A stretch of DNA of 64,000 nucleotides, taken from NCBI RefSeq assembly GCF_001598695.1, contig NZ_BCZK01000011.1:166747-230746 (forward strand), given 5' to 3'. Made by a program: the position numbers and the translations under genes. Positions 54,542 to 63,819 of the stretch are shown one piece after another. The notes beneath the pieces were generated by a model. The model was given only the letters and a program-made list of their open reading frames with translations. It did no database searches and had not been told where the DNA came from. Positions within the stretch are counted from its first letter, which is position 1. Each line of letters opens with the position of its first letter. Source of the DNA: Klebsiella oxytoca NBRC 105695. Lineage in GTDB: Bacteria; Pseudomonadota; Gammaproteobacteria; Enterobacterales; Enterobacteriaceae.

Positions 54542-55087
54542 ATGGCGCTGAAAGCGACGATTTATAAAGCGACGGTGAACGTAGCCGACCTGGACCGTAA
54601 CCAGTTTCTGGATGCCAGTTTGACGCTTGCCCAGCATCCGTCAGAAACCCAGGAGCGCATGATGCTGCGCCTGCTGGCGTGGATTAAATACGCCGACGAG
54701 CGTCTGCAGTTTACCCGCGGTTTATCTTCCGACGATGAAGCGGAACTCTGGCTGCTTAACGATCATCTGGGCGTGGATCTGTGGATTGAACTAGGGCTAC
54801 CGGACGAGCGGCGAATTAAAAAAGCCTGCTCGCGGGCCCAGCAGGTGGCGCTGTTCGCCTATAATAGTCGGGCGGCAGAAATCTGGTGGCAGCAAAACCA
54901 GAACAAAATGGCTCAGTTTTCGAAGCTGTCGGTGTGGTATTTGGATGATACTCAGCTGGCGCAGCTCAGCGCTTTTGCCGATCGGACCATGTCGCTGCAG
55001 GCGACCATCCAGGACGGCGCTATCTGGTTATCTGACGCTAAGAATAATCTGGAAATTCATTTAACGGCCTGGCAAACACCCGCATGA
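54542..55087 (+). CDS. yaeQ: YaeQ family protein
   Basis: Conserved cytoplasmic protein of 181 residues with a PD-(D/E)XK-like fold in solved relatives. It keeps the family blocks [20 protein letters not shown] at the start, [18 protein letters not shown] and [12 protein letters not shown]. Function is unknown, and the E. coli protein was linked to suppression of RfaH loss. It overlaps arfB as ATGA, so the two are coupled. Confidence 0.94.
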   Translation: MALKATIYKATVNVADLDRNQFLDASLTLAQHPSETQERMMLRLLAWIKYADERLQFTRGLSSDDEAELWLLNDHLGVDLWIELGLPDERRIKKACSRAQQVALFAYNSRAAEIWWQQNQNKMAQFSKLSVWYLDDTQLAQLSAFADRTMSLQATIQDGAIWLSDAKNNLEIHLTAWQTPA

Positions 55088-55497
55088 TTACGATTAGCCG
55101 CAGCGTCGCGATTGCGGAGGACGAGATTTCACTTTCCGGCATACGCGCGCAGGGCGCGGGCGGTCAGCACGTGAATAAGTCCTCAACGGCTATTCATTTG
55201 CGCTTTGATATTAAAGCCTCGAGCCTGCCTGACTATTATAAGGAACGTCTGCTTACCGCCAGCCACCACTTAATTTCTGCCGAGGGTGTGGTTATCATTA
55301 AGGCTCAGGAATATCGCAGCCAGGAAATGAATCGTGAAGCGGCAATTGCGCGTCTGGTTGCCCTAATACAAGAATTAACCGCCGTGCAGAAGAGCCGCCG
55401 GGAGACGCGACCAACCAGGGCCTCGAAAGAGCGCCGACTGGCTTCAAAGGCGCAAAAATCCTCAGTTAAAGCGCTGCGTGGAAAGGTTCGCCAGTAA
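55084..55497 (+). CDS. arfB: ArfB, alternative ribosome-rescue release factor
   Basis: Rescues ribosomes stalled on truncated mRNA. The 137-residue protein has the release-factor GGQ motif in [14 protein letters not shown] (about residues 23-35), needed for peptidyl-tRNA hydrolysis, and a basic C-terminal tail ([23 protein letters not shown]) that senses the empty mRNA channel. The start overlaps the yaeQ stop by four bases. Confidence 0.96.
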   Translation: MITISRSVAIAEDEISLSGIRAQGAGGQHVNKSSTAIHLRFDIKASSLPDYYKERLLTASHHLISAEGVVIIKAQEYRSQEMNREAAIARLVALIQELTAVQKSRRETRPTRASKERRLASKAQKSSVKALRGKVRQ

Positions 55498-55538
55498 GAA
55501 TATGGCGAACCGGTGGAATGGATGATAAGGAATTTACA

Positions 55539-56240
55539 GTGAAGAAAATCGTATTTTCAGTCGTGGCGGCCTGTTCGCTCTTTGCCCTGTTCGGCTGTAA
55601 CCATCGTACGGAAATGGAAACGTTACAGCCGGCGCCGATGGAAGAGCTAAAACCGATGCAGCAGAGCTGGCGCGGCGTGCTGCCGTGCGCCGACTGCGAA
55701 GGGATTGAAACCTCGCTCTTTCTTGAGAAAGACGGCACCTGGGTGATGAATGAACGATATCAGGGCGTTAGCCGCGAACCTTCCTCTTTTGCTTCATATG
55801 GTACCTGGGCGCGCACGGCTGATAAGCTGGTGCTGACCGACAGCAAAGGCGAGAAGTCTTATTATCGGGCGAAGGGCGATAAGCTGGAAATGCTCGATCG
55901 CGACGGTAACCCCATCGAGTCGACGCTGAACTATACGCTTGAATCAGTCAAAGCCAGTCTGCCCATCACGCCAATGGCGATGCGCGGAATGTACTTCTAT
56001 ATGGCGGATGCGGCGACCTTTACCGATTGCGCGACCGGCAAGCGAGTGGCTGTCGCCAATAATGCTCAGCTCGAGCGTGATTATGCCGCTGCGCGCGGTA
56101 CGGATACTCGACCGGTGCTGCTGGTGGTTGAGGGGCACTTTACGCTGGAAGCGAATCCGGATTCGGGAGCGCCGGTTAAAGTTCTGGCGGTGGATTCACC
56201 CGGCAAGTTTTATCAAAAAGAAGACTGCAATTCTCGTTAA
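55539..56240 (+). CDS. nlpE: NlpE (CutF), outer-membrane lipoprotein and Cpx activator
   Basis: Outer-membrane lipoprotein that signals surface contact and lipoprotein-trafficking faults to CpxA; also tied to copper tolerance. The precursor starts with GTG 55539 (as in E. coli), has a lipobox LFALFGC with the lipidated Cys at residue 20, then two small OB/lipocalin-like domains. The CxxC pair in GVLPCADCEGIETSLF is in the N-terminal domain, and the C-terminal pair is in FTDCATGKR and EDCNSR. It ends at the base next to the yaeF stop. Confidence 0.95.
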   Translation: MKKIVFSVVAACSLFALFGCNHRTEMETLQPAPMEELKPMQQSWRGVLPCADCEGIETSLFLEKDGTWVMNERYQGVSREPSSFASYGTWARTADKLVLTDSKGEKSYYRAKGDKLEMLDRDGNPIESTLNYTLESVKASLPITPMAMRGMYFYMADAATFTDCATGKRVAVANNAQLERDYAAARGTDTRPVLLVVEGHFTLEANPDSGAPVKVLAVDSPGKFYQKEDCNSR

Positions 56241-57062
56241 TTAATTGAGTCCTACGAGGCGGCTTGTCTTGATATAAATTCCCAATTTAAGATGCCCGAT
56301 ATACTGCAATTGTGTTTCGGGCTTAAAGTTTGCCACATCCCCCTCACGCATATGAAGCAAGTCTGATGGGCTAATCCAGCCCGGTTGAGCCAGGGTCAGC
56401 GGGTGTCCGGCCTTCGCGAAGGCATCGCTGACAAACTCCGAACAAAACCACATTTTTTTGTCCCCGGATGCTGCATCGCTCAGCTGGGCCTTGGCCAGAC
56501 CGTTCACGCACTGCTGGCGGAAATCTTTTGAGAAGGGATTCAGGGTGCATAGCTGTTTGGTGACCATAAAGGGCACAAATTCAATAATGCCGCGATAGTT
56601 ATAGGCGCTGTTTCTGTTTTTATAGGCGAAATTTTTAATGCCAGCGGCCTGTTGCGGCGTGAGGTCAGGCGCTCTTAGGGCAAACAGCTTATCGCTGTGC
56701 TGCATCGCTTGCCGGAGAGGCACAACCTGCACCCCAGCACCGGTTGCCTCTGCAACCTGGTTATCACCGATATAGATAGCGACATGGCTAACGGAGGATG
56801 TGCTAAGAGCACGAATCCCCAGGGACGTCACGCCAAAGCTGGAAGAGAAAAGGAGATCGCCGGGGAGCAGATCTTGTGCGTTAATTTCAGTCAGCGTGTT
56901 ATTAGCCACCGAGCTCTGGCGCTGAAGCTTAATCGCCCATTGCTGCGATGGTTGCTTAATAGTGGAAGCGGAAGGCACGGACCGGCTGACGTCTACCGTG
57001 CAGGCAGAAAGTAAGAACGATACGGGAAAAAGCAGGACATGATTAGCCCGTCGTTTAGCCAT
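56241..57062 (-). CDS. yaeF: YaeF, lipoprotein of the NlpC/P60-like YiiX/YebB hydrolase family
   Basis: Lipoprotein of 273 residues: signal peptide with lipobox FLLSAC (Cys21), then a papain-like fold of the permuted NlpC/P60 type. Likely catalytic residues are His in SVSHVAIYIGD (about residue 93) and Cys in MWFCSEFVSDAFAKAG (about 205). The order of the catalytic residues (His before Cys) fits the circularly permuted group. The substrate is unknown. It is convergent with nlpE with no bases between the two stops. Confidence 0.9.
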   Translation of the reverse strand: MAKRRANHVLLFPVSFLLSACTVDVSRSVPSASTIKQPSQQWAIKLQRQSSVANNTLTEINAQDLLPGDLLFSSSFGVTSLGIRALSTSSVSHVAIYIGDNQVAEATGAGVQVVPLRQAMQHSDKLFALRAPDLTPQQAAGIKNFAYKNRNSAYNYRGIIEFVPFMVTKQLCTLNPFSKDFRQQCVNGLAKAQLSDAASGDKKMWFCSEFVSDAFAKAGHPLTLAQPGWISPSDLLHMREGDVANFKPETQLQYIGHLKLGIYIKTSRLVGLN

Positions 57063-57077
57063 GATTACAATCCTTGT

Positions 57078-57109
57078 AAAAAAGAGGCTCTGAAACCAGA
57101 GCCTCTTTT
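57078..57109 (-). terminator. Terminator of proS
   Basis: Perfect 13-bp stem (57080-57092 with 57097-57109), AAAC loop, T run on the minus strand. It ends proS and lies just upstream of yaeF. Confidence 0.93.
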
Positions 57110-57113
57110 GGCG

Positions 57114-58832
57114 TTAACCTTTAATTTGTTGTACCAGGTAATTCACGATATCGCCGGTTTTAATCAGCTGTTTCTCGCCGCTGCGGCGATATTTATATTC
57201 AATATCGTCGTTGTCGAGGTTACGGTCGCCCAGCACGATAGTATGCGGAATTCCGATAAGCTCCATATCGGCGAACATCACGCCCGGACGCTCTTTACGG
57301 TCATCCATCAGCACTTCGATGCCCAGCGCGGTTAGCTCAGCATACAGCTTCTCAGCCAGCTCCTGCACGCGATAGGATTTGTGCATGTTCATCGGCAGAA
57401 TCGCAACCTGGAACGGGGCGATAGCTTCCGGCCACAAGATCCCGCGCTCGTCAAAGTTCTGCTCAATGGCTGCCGCCACCACGCGAGTCACCCCGATACC
57501 GTAGCAGCCCATAGTCAGGATCTGATTACGGCCATCTTCGCCCTGTACGGAGGCTTTCATCGCTTCAGAGTACTTGGTACCCAGCTGGAAGATGTGGCCC
57601 ACTTCGATACCGCGTTTAATCAACAGCGTGCCTTTACCGTCCGGGCTCGGGTCACCGGCCACTACGTTACGGATATCTGCCACTTCAGGAGTGGCGACGT
57701 CGCGATCCCAGTTGATGCCGAAGTAGTGTTTACCGTCAATGTTCGCGCCCGCGGCGAAATCGCTCATGGCGGCAACGGTACGGTCAATAATCACCGGAAC
57801 AGGCATATTAACCGGGCCAAGAGAACCGGGACCCGCTTTCACCAGCGCGCGAATCTCTTCTTCGGTTGCGAAGGTCAGCGGGCTGGCGACCTGCGGCAGT
57901 TTTTCCGCTTTGACTTCGTTCAGTTCATGATCGCCGCGAACCAGCAGGGCTATCAGCGAATACTCACTGTCTTCTACTGCTTTTACAAGCAGGGTTTTCA
58001 CGGTTTTTTCAATCGGCAAATTGAACTGCTCGACCAGCTCGGCGATGGTTTTAGCGTCAGGCGTATCGACCAGGGTCATTTCCTGCGTGGCGGCCGCGCG
58101 CGGCTCTTTCGGCGCAACGGCTTCGGCGAACTCAATATTGGCCGCGTAGTCAGAAGAGTCAGAGAAAATGACGTCATCTTCACCGCTCTGCGCCAGTACC
58201 TGGAATTCGTGAGATGCGCTGCCGCCGATAGAACCGGTGTCAGCCTGTACCGCGCGGAAATCCAGCCCCATACGGCTGAAGATTTTGCTGTACGCGGCGT
58301 ACATCGCGTCGTAGGTCTCCTGCAGCGATTCCTGAGAGGTATGGAAAGAGTAAGCATCTTTCATCAGGAATTCACGGGAACGCATTACGCCGAAACGCGG
58401 GCGAACTTCGTCACGGAATTTGGTCTGGATCTGATAGAAGTTCAGCGGCAGCTGTTTGTAAGAGCTCAGCTCATTACGAATCAGGTCGGTGATGACTTCT
58501 TCATGAGTCGGGCCGAGTACGAACGGACGTTCGCCACGGTCAGCAATACGCAGCAGTTCCGGGCCGTACTGTTCCCAACGACCACTCTCTTGCCACAGCT
58601 CAGAGGGCTGAACTACCGGCATTAACACCTCGATTGCACCAGCGTTGTTCATCTCTTCACGCACGATGTTTTCGACTTTTTTCAGGACGCGCACGCCGGT
58701 CGGCAGCCAGGTATATAACCCAGAGGCCAGCTTGCGGATCATCCCGGCGCGCAGCATCAGCTGATGGCTGATAACCTCGGCGTCGGCAGGTGTCTCCTTC
58801 AGAGTGGAGAGCAGGTATTGGCTAGTACGCAT
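57114..58832 (-). CDS. proS: Prolyl-tRNA synthetase
   Basis: Class IIa aminoacyl-tRNA synthetase that charges tRNA-Pro. The 572-residue protein has motif 1 and 2 regions ([49 protein letters not shown]), the bacterial editing insertion (INS, about 225-405) that hydrolyses mischarged Ala-tRNA-Pro, motif 3 ([17 protein letters not shown]) and the C-terminal anticodon-binding domain. E. coli length. Confidence 0.98.
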   Translation of the reverse strand: MRTSQYLLSTLKETPADAEVISHQLMLRAGMIRKLASGLYTWLPTGVRVLKKVENIVREEMNNAGAIEVLMPVVQPSELWQESGRWEQYGPELLRIADRGERPFVLGPTHEEVITDLIRNELSSYKQLPLNFYQIQTKFRDEVRPRFGVMRSREFLMKDAYSFHTSQESLQETYDAMYAAYSKIFSRMGLDFRAVQADTGSIGGSASHEFQVLAQSGEDDVIFSDSSDYAANIEFAEAVAPKEPRAAATQEMTLVDTPDAKTIAELVEQFNLPIEKTVKTLLVKAVEDSEYSLIALLVRGDHELNEVKAEKLPQVASPLTFATEEEIRALVKAGPGSLGPVNMPVPVIIDRTVAAMSDFAAGANIDGKHYFGINWDRDVATPEVADIRNVVAGDPSPDGKGTLLIKRGIEVGHIFQLGTKYSEAMKASVQGEDGRNQILTMGCYGIGVTRVVAAAIEQNFDERGILWPEAIAPFQVAILPMNMHKSYRVQELAEKLYAELTALGIEVLMDDRKERPGVMFADMELIGIPHTIVLGDRNLDNDDIEYKYRRSGEKQLIKTGDIVNYLVQQIKG

Positions 58833-58942
58833 GTTGTTACGGTTCCATTTGGACGATCGATACAGGCTGGAAGCCAGCCTGACACAAAAAAGTGGTTTAG
58901 TTTACCAGTGTGGCAAAGATGCCAAAAGAGAGGAGAATAAAA

Positions 58943-59650
58943 TTAGCGTGCTTCGAGAGAAAAGACTTCAAAACCGGACGAAATCACCCGCCAGCGCACG
59001 TTAAAATCCAGCAGCCAGACGGCGTAGGTTTTTCCCGGCTCCTCTTCTTTGCGGTATGCCGGTCGCGGATCCTGCGCCAGAACTTCGCTAATAAACGACT
59101 TAAGACGAGGATAGCGTCGCTCCAGCGTTAAAATTTGCGCTTCTGTATCCGGCGTGAAACTCACCGCTACTTCCGCCCCTGGAGCCTCCTGAGCATAGCT
59201 TGCGCTGGCATCCGGCAGTGCTTCGGCAAAGGGCAGGTAAGGTTTGATATCCACGACCGGCGTTCCATCTACCAGGTCCAGGCTGCCTAACTCAAGCACG
59301 ACGTGTTCTTTCTGGCAGCGAATACCTTTTAGCTCGACCAGAGACATACCGATTGGATTAGGACGAAAGGTCGAACGGGTAGCGAATACGCCCATTCGCG
59401 CGTTACCGCCGAGGCGGGGAGGGCGGACGGTAGGACGCCAGCCGCCTTCCATGGTCTGATGAAACACAAACAGGACCCACAGATGGCTGAAATTTTCCAG
59501 GCCGCGTACGGCATCGGCCTGGTTATAGGGAGGCAAGAGGTGTAATTCGCCGCCGCCGTTTTTAACCAGCCCGGGCTGGCGGGGAACGGCAAATTTTTCT
59601 TTATAGGGCGAGCGAATAACGCCTATCTGCGCAAACTGAAAAGCACTCAT
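58943..59650 (-). CDS. trmO: TrmO (TsaA), tRNA-Thr (t6A37) methyltransferase
   Basis: SAM-dependent enzyme that N6-methylates t6A37 in tRNA-Thr(GGU), sharpening decoding. The 235-residue protein has the distinctive UPF0066 beta-barrel with IGVIRSPYKEKFAVPRQPGL, FSHLWVLFVFH and GVFATRSTFRPNPIGMSLVEL. The start codon overlaps the rcsF stop as ATGA. Confidence 0.95.
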   Translation of the reverse strand: MSAFQFAQIGVIRSPYKEKFAVPRQPGLVKNGGGELHLLPPYNQADAVRGLENFSHLWVLFVFHQTMEGGWRPTVRPPRLGGNARMGVFATRSTFRPNPIGMSLVELKGIRCQKEHVVLELGSLDLVDGTPVVDIKPYLPFAEALPDASASYAQEAPGAEVAVSFTPDTEAQILTLERRYPRLKSFISEVLAQDPRPAYRKEEEPGKTYAVWLLDFNVRWRVISSGFEVFSLEAR

Positions 59651-60054
59651 TGCGCCGTAACGTTAAGCGCTGATCCCAGGCAAACGGCCTGGCGGTAGCA
59701 GCCCGGGGTTCCGCTGGTCACTTCGCAGCGGTGCAGCAGCACAGCGTTGGCTTTCATTCTTGCCGCATTAATCTGCATACGCTTGCGAGCCGTCGGGATA
59801 TTGGGCGGAGAGTCTTGATTAGAGGCCTGACATGATTCACCGGTGACTTCACCCAGTTCGCGGAAAGGTTTACCCACCAACTCTGTTGCATCGGTATAGA
59901 TTCTTACCGGGGCCGGGCGCGTCGCTTTCGGTTTGGCCGGTTCCGATTTGGCTGGCTGAGTGACCGTACTTTGCACAGGTTCGACTGGCGATCTGCTTAG
60001 CATGGAACAACCGCTTAACATGAGTGCTAACAAACAGACCGGTAAAGCACGCAT
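59647..60054 (-). CDS. rcsF: RcsF, outer-membrane lipoprotein and Rcs stress sensor
   Basis: Outer-membrane sensor that detects LPS and peptidoglycan damage and signals to IgaA to activate the Rcs phosphorelay. The 135-residue precursor has lipobox LMLSGC (Cys16), a proline- and lysine-rich disordered linker (about 35-55) and the globular domain with four cysteines that form two non-consecutive disulfides (SCQ, HRCEV, GCYRQAVC). It is coupled to trmO. Confidence 0.96.
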   Translation of the reverse strand: MRALPVCLLALMLSGCSMLSRSPVEPVQSTVTQPAKSEPAKPKATRPAPVRIYTDATELVGKPFRELGEVTGESCQASNQDSPPNIPTARKRMQINAARMKANAVLLHRCEVTSGTPGCYRQAVCLGSALNVTAQ

Positions 60055-60117
60055 AGTATTTCCTCAATAAATAATAAAACAGGGCGCTATTGAATCAGGT
60101 GCTTGCATAAATGACAA

Positions 60118-60135
60118 GACGGGCATAAGCCCGTC
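60118..60135 (-). terminator. Hairpin downstream of metQ
   Basis: 7-bp stem GACGGGC / GCCCGTC around ATAA, 27 bases past the metQ stop on the minus strand; the following T residues are interrupted (TTGTCATTT). Confidence 0.6.
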
Positions 60136-60161
60136 CTGAATGATATTACGCTGAGAATAGA

Positions 60162-60977
60162 TTACCAGCCTTTCACCGCGCCGCCGTTAAAGATTTTGTT
60201 GGCTGCTTCGTAAACTTCGTCACTCTGGTAAGCCTGAACAAATTTCTTAACATTTTCCGCATCTTTGTTGTCTTCGCGAGCGACAATCAGGTTCACGTAC
60301 GGAGACTCTTTACCTTCGACAAAAATACCGTCTTTTGCCGGGGTCAGGCCAATCTGGCTGGCGTAGGTGGTATTAATAACCGCCAGTGCGATCTGCGCAT
60401 CATCCAGAGAGCGCGGCAGCTGCGGGGCTTCCAGCTCAACAATTTTCAGGTTTTTCGGGTTTTCAATAATATCCAGTGAGGTTGGCAGCAGACCAACGCC
60501 TTCTTTCAGTTTGATCAGACCAACCTGCTGCAGCAGCAGCAGAGATCGGCCAAGGTTGGTTGGATCGTTAGGAATGGCGACCTGCGAGCCCGGCTGCAGC
60601 TCATCCAGCGATTTGATTTTTTTCGAGTAACCGGCAATGGGATAGACAAACGAGTTGCCGACGGAAACCAGCTTGTAGCCGCGGTCTTTAATCTGCTGGT
60701 CCAGATACGGTTTATGCTGGAAGGCATTAACGTCAATATCGCCTTTGCTCAGCGCTTCGTTAGGCAGCACGTAATCGTTGAAGGTAACCAGTTCAACATC
60801 GAGGCCGTATTTATCTTTTGCTACTTTCTGCGCAACCTCAGCAACCTGCTGTTCCGCGCCGACGATCACGCCGACTTTGATGTGGTTTGGATCCTTTTCG
60901 TCCTGACCGCAACCCACCAGCGCCAAAGAACCGATTAACGCGCCGACTGCCGCAAAGGTTTTGAAATTAAAGGCCAT
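60162..60977 (-). CDS. metQ: MetQ, methionine-binding lipoprotein
   Basis: Substrate-binding lipoprotein of the MetNIQ importer, for L- and D-methionine. The 271-residue precursor has lipobox LALVGC (Cys23) and the NlpA-family core with KVGVIVGAEQQVAEVA at the start, FNDYVLPNEALSKGDIDVNAFQHKPYL and VAIPNDPTNLGRSLLLLQ. Last gene of the leftward metNIQ operon, 39 bp after metI. Confidence 0.97.
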   Translation of the reverse strand: MAFNFKTFAAVGALIGSLALVGCGQDEKDPNHIKVGVIVGAEQQVAEVAQKVAKDKYGLDVELVTFNDYVLPNEALSKGDIDVNAFQHKPYLDQQIKDRGYKLVSVGNSFVYPIAGYSKKIKSLDELQPGSQVAIPNDPTNLGRSLLLLQQVGLIKLKEGVGLLPTSLDIIENPKNLKIVELEAPQLPRSLDDAQIALAVINTTYASQIGLTPAKDGIFVEGKESPYVNLIVAREDNKDAENVKKFVQAYQSDEVYEAANKIFNGGAVKGW

Positions 60978-61016
60978 GTTATTTCCTTCCTGTAAGATTC
61001 TGTATTGTGTGTGATG

Positions 61017-61670
61017 TTATTTGTGAGTCACAGCCCGGACGATACGATCGCCAGAGAATTGAATTAAATAAACCAGAATAACCAGCAACACCAGCACGGT
61101 ATTCATTACCGTTGCATTGTAGCCGATATAACCGTACTGATAGCCAATCTGTCCCAGGCCGCCGGCACCGACGGCACCGCCCATGGCGGAATAGCCAACC
61201 AGCGTGATAAGGGTAATCGTTGCCGCATTCACCAGACCCGGAAGCGCTTCCGGCAGAAGAACCTTACGCACGATCTGCATCGGCGTTGCGCCCATCGCGC
61301 GGGATGCTTCGATAAGGCCGGTTGGGATCTCCAGCAGGGCGTTTTCCACCATGCGGGCGATAAACGGCGCGGCGCCAACCGTCAGCGGGACAATGGCAGC
61401 CTGCAGGCCAATCGACGTGCCAACAATCACGCGAGTGAATGGGATCATCCACACCAGCAGGATAATAAAAGGAATCGAACGGAAAATGTTCACCACCGCC
61501 GAAAGCGTGCGGTAGAGCTTCGCATTAGCGACAATTTGCCCGGGACGGGTGACGTACAGCAGCACGCCGACCGGCAGGCCAAGAACAAAACCGAAGAAGC
61601 CGGAGACAAACGTCATGGCCAGCGTTTCCCATACGCCGCGAACCAGCAGCCAGATCATTGGTTCAGACAT
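61017..61670 (-). CDS. metI: MetI, methionine importer permease
   Basis: Inner-membrane permease with about five helices, 217 residues. It carries the EAA coupling motif [26 protein letters not shown] (about 127-150) that docks on MetN. Start ATG overlaps the metN stop by eight bases. Confidence 0.97.
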   Translation of the reverse strand: MSEPMIWLLVRGVWETLAMTFVSGFFGFVLGLPVGVLLYVTRPGQIVANAKLYRTLSAVVNIFRSIPFIILLVWMIPFTRVIVGTSIGLQAAIVPLTVGAAPFIARMVENALLEIPTGLIEASRAMGATPMQIVRKVLLPEALPGLVNAATITLITLVGYSAMGGAVGAGGLGQIGYQYGYIGYNATVMNTVLVLLVILVYLIQFSGDRIVRAVTHK

Positions 61671-62694
61671 ATCCCAGTACCTCTACTTTTACATGATGTT
61701 CCTGCAACCAGGCGATCGCGGCCTGGGTATCTTCCTGCGAGCCGTGCATCTCGGTCAGCATGATGCCGAACTTGACGCCGCCCGCGTAATCCATCTGCGC
61801 GCTAATAATGTTGTTATTCACATTAAAACGACGGGCAGTCTCCGAAAGCAGCGGGGCATCTACGGAATGACCGGTAAACTCCATGCGCAGCATAGGCACG
61901 CTATCGGCAAGAGCCTCAGGTTTAAGGCGGGCCTGATAATCATCCGGGATATCAAGGTGCAGCGTTGACTGGATAAACTGCTGCGCCAGAGGCGTTTTGG
62001 GATGAGAGAACACCTCGCTCACCGTATCCTGCTCAATAAGCTGGCCGTTGCTGATAACGGCAACGCAATCACAGATGCGTTTAACGACATCCATTTCGTG
62101 GGTAATCAGCAAAATCGTCAGGCCCAGGCGACGGTTGATATCCTTCAGCAGTTCCAGAATCGAACGCGTAGTGGCCGGGTCCAGCGCGCTGGTGGCTTCG
62201 TCGCAGAGCAGGACTTTTGGATTGCTCGCCAGCGCACGGGCGATGGCCACGCGCTGCTTTTGCCCGCCGGAGAGATTCGCCGGATAGCTATCGTGTTTAT
62301 CTCCCAGACCGACGAGATCCAGCAGCTCGGTCACCCGACGCTTGATTTCATCTTTAGAGGTATTGTCGAGCTCCAGAGGCAACGCCACGTTACCGAACAC
62401 GGTACGTGAGGCAAGCAGGTTAAAGTGCTGGAAAATCATACCAATCTGGCGGCGAGCGCGAGTCAGCTCTTTTTCTGAAAGCGCCGTCAGCTCCTGGCCG
62501 TCGACCTGGACGCTGCCCTGCGTTGGACGTTCAAGCAGGTTTACGCAGCGGATTAACGTACTTTTACCCGCGCCGGAAGCGCCGATGACGCCATAAATTT
62601 GTCCGGCAGGAACATGCAGGCTGACATCGTTCAGCGCCTGTATGCTGCGGTTCCCCTGCTGGAACACTTTGGTGATATTCGAAAGTTTAATCAT
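61663..62694 (-). CDS. metN: MetN, methionine importer ATPase
   Basis: ABC ATPase of the MetNIQ importer, 343 residues. It has Walker [11 protein letters not shown]-loop MIFQHFN, signature LSGGQKQR, Walker [13 protein letters not shown], the switch His in LLITHEMD and a C-terminal ACT-like NIL domain (about 265-343) that binds methionine and inhibits transport when the cell is replete. First gene of metNIQ, behind a promoter carrying MetJ boxes. Confidence 0.97.
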   Translation of the reverse strand: MIKLSNITKVFQQGNRSIQALNDVSLHVPAGQIYGVIGASGAGKSTLIRCVNLLERPTQGSVQVDGQELTALSEKELTRARRQIGMIFQHFNLLASRTVFGNVALPLELDNTSKDEIKRRVTELLDLVGLGDKHDSYPANLSGGQKQRVAIARALASNPKVLLCDEATSALDPATTRSILELLKDINRRLGLTILLITHEMDVVKRICDCVAVISNGQLIEQDTVSEVFSHPKTPLAQQFIQSTLHLDIPDDYQARLKPEALADSVPMLRMEFTGHSVDAPLLSETARRFNVNNNIISAQMDYAGGVKFGIMLTEMHGSQEDTQAAIAWLQEHHVKVEVLGYV

Positions 62695-62770
62695 CAGTTA
62701 TTTATTATCATTTAGCCGTTTGCCGTGGCATTTTCTTCTGCCGTGTCCAGGCGATGCCTGTCAATGAAAT

Positions 62771-62801
62771 GGATGTTAAGGCATCCAGACGTCTAAATCA
62801 A
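62771..62801 (-). promoter_or_regulatory. metN promoter with MetJ operator
   Basis: On the minus strand, TTGATT (62801-62796) and TAACAT (62778-62773) are exactly 17 bp apart. The spacer contains a perfect met box AGACGTCT (62787-62794) and an adjoining weaker 8-base box AGGCATCC (62779-62786). MetJ bound there would block RNA polymerase, matching methionine repression of metNIQ. Confidence 0.75.
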
Positions 62802-62811
62802 TCTGACTCTG

Positions 62812-62817
62812 TATAAT
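62812..62817 (+). promoter_or_regulatory. Candidate -10 box of gmhB
   Basis: A perfect TATAAT stands 66 bp before the gmhB start. No good -35 is present; the -35 position falls in the MetJ boxes of the divergent metN promoter. Confidence 0.45.
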
Positions 62818-62882
62818 GAGCACTTTCTTGCGTCCGGAAACATGCGATACTAGGCGAATTAGCCTTTATCAGGAGCAAACCG

Positions 62883-63449
62883 GTGGCAATGTCAGTACCC
62901 GCAATTTTTCTTGACCGTGATGGCACGATTAATGTCGATCACGGATACGTCCATGAAATCGACAATTTTGAATTTATCGATGGCGTCATTGACGCGATGC
63001 GTCAATTAAAGGAGATGGGCTATGCGCTGGTGCTGGTGACCAACCAGTCCGGTATCGCCCGCGGCAAGTTTACTGAAGAGCAGTTTGAAACGCTGACGGA
63101 GTGGATGGACTGGTCGCTGGCCGATCGCGGCGTTGACCTGGATGGCATCTATTATTGTCCTCACCATCCGCAGGGAACCGTTGAAGAGTTTCGCCAGACC
63201 TGCGACTGCCGTAAACCGCATCCGGGAATGCTCATCTCGGCGCGCGACTACCTGCACATTGATATGGCGGCGTCATATATGGTGGGCGATAAAATTGAAG
63301 ATATGCAGGCGGCCTTAGCGGCGGAAGTTGGCACGAAAGTATTGGTACGCACCGGTAAACCCGTCACTCCAGAAGCGGAAAGTGCTGCCGATTGGGTGCT
63401 AAACAGCCTGGCAGACCTGCCGGATGCGATTAAAAAGCGGCAGAAATAG
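62883..63449 (+). CDS. gmhB: D,D-heptose 1,7-bisphosphate phosphatase
   Basis: HAD-family phosphatase that removes the 7-phosphate in ADP-heptose synthesis for the LPS inner core. The 188-residue protein has the HAD motif [10 protein letters not shown] (nucleophile Asp11, acid/base Asp13), the Zn-binding cysteine cluster (YYCPHHPQG and CDCRKPHPG), and [11 protein letters not shown] as motif IV. It starts at GTG 62883 behind CAGGAG; ATG 62889 would remove two residues. It runs toward the rRNA operon. Confidence 0.96.
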   Translation: MAMSVPAIFLDRDGTINVDHGYVHEIDNFEFIDGVIDAMRQLKEMGYALVLVTNQSGIARGKFTEEQFETLTEWMDWSLADRGVDLDGIYYCPHHPQGTVEEFRQTCDCRKPHPGMLISARDYLHIDMAASYMVGDKIEDMQAALAAEVGTKVLVRTGKPVTPEAESAADWVLNSLADLPDAIKKRQK

Positions 63450-63468
63450 GCGTTGTGTATAAAAGATG

Positions 63469-63499
63469 AGCGGTTGAAATAAAAATGCATTTTACCGCT
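63469..63499 (+). promoter_or_regulatory. Imperfect hairpin at the end of gmhB, next to rrn P1
   Basis: AGCGGT (63469-63474) pairs with ACCGCT (63494-63499), and inner GAAAT/ATTTT pairs extend it. Its right arm ends on the first base of the P1 -35. It may end gmhB transcription or be part of the AT-rich upstream element of P1. Confidence 0.4.
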
Positions 63500-63526
63500 T
63501 GTCACCGCCAAATAACTCCCTATAAT
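63499..63526 (+). promoter_or_regulatory. rrn P1 promoter
   Basis: TTGTCA (63499-63504), 16-bp spacer, TATAAT (63521-63526), then a GCGC discriminator, typical of the growth-rate- and ppGpp-controlled rRNA P1 promoter. An AT-rich stretch upstream (63477-63494) could be the UP element. Confidence 0.88.
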
Positions 63527-63607
63527 GCGCTCCCACTGACACGGCAGATGTGAATCACTTCACACAAACAGCCGGTTGGTTGAAGAGAAAAAATCCTGAA
63601 AAACGGG

Positions 63608-63635
63608 GTTGACTCTGAAAGAGGAAAGCGTAATA
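63608..63635 (+). promoter_or_regulatory. rrn P2 promoter
   Basis: TTGACT (63608-63613), 16-bp spacer, TAATAT (63630-63635). It is about 110 bp after P1, the usual spacing of the second rRNA promoter. Confidence 0.82.
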
Positions 63636-63674
63636 TACGCCACCTCGCAACGGTGAGCGAAAGCCGCGTTGCAC

Positions 63675-63686
63675 TGCTCTTTAACA
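63675..63686 (+). promoter_or_regulatory. rRNA antiterminator boxA
   Basis: TGCTCTTTAACA is the classic enterobacterial boxA, which loads NusB-NusE for rRNA antitermination. The remaining bases to 63819 form the 16S leader and the 5' side of the processing stem. Confidence 0.9.
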
Positions 63687-63819
63687 ATTTATCAGACAAT
63701 CTGTGTGGGCACTCAAAGTGACATGGATTCTTAACGTCCTCGGACGAAAAATGAATACCAAGTCTCAAAGAGTGAACACGTAATTCATTACGAAGTTTAA
63801 TTCTACGAGCATCAAACTT

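Noticed and set aside
57381..58625. 414-codon open frame on the plus strand opposite proS
   Set aside because: It is an antisense shadow of a full-length, highly conserved proS; no ribosome site, composition rich in Arg, His and Gly, no known family.
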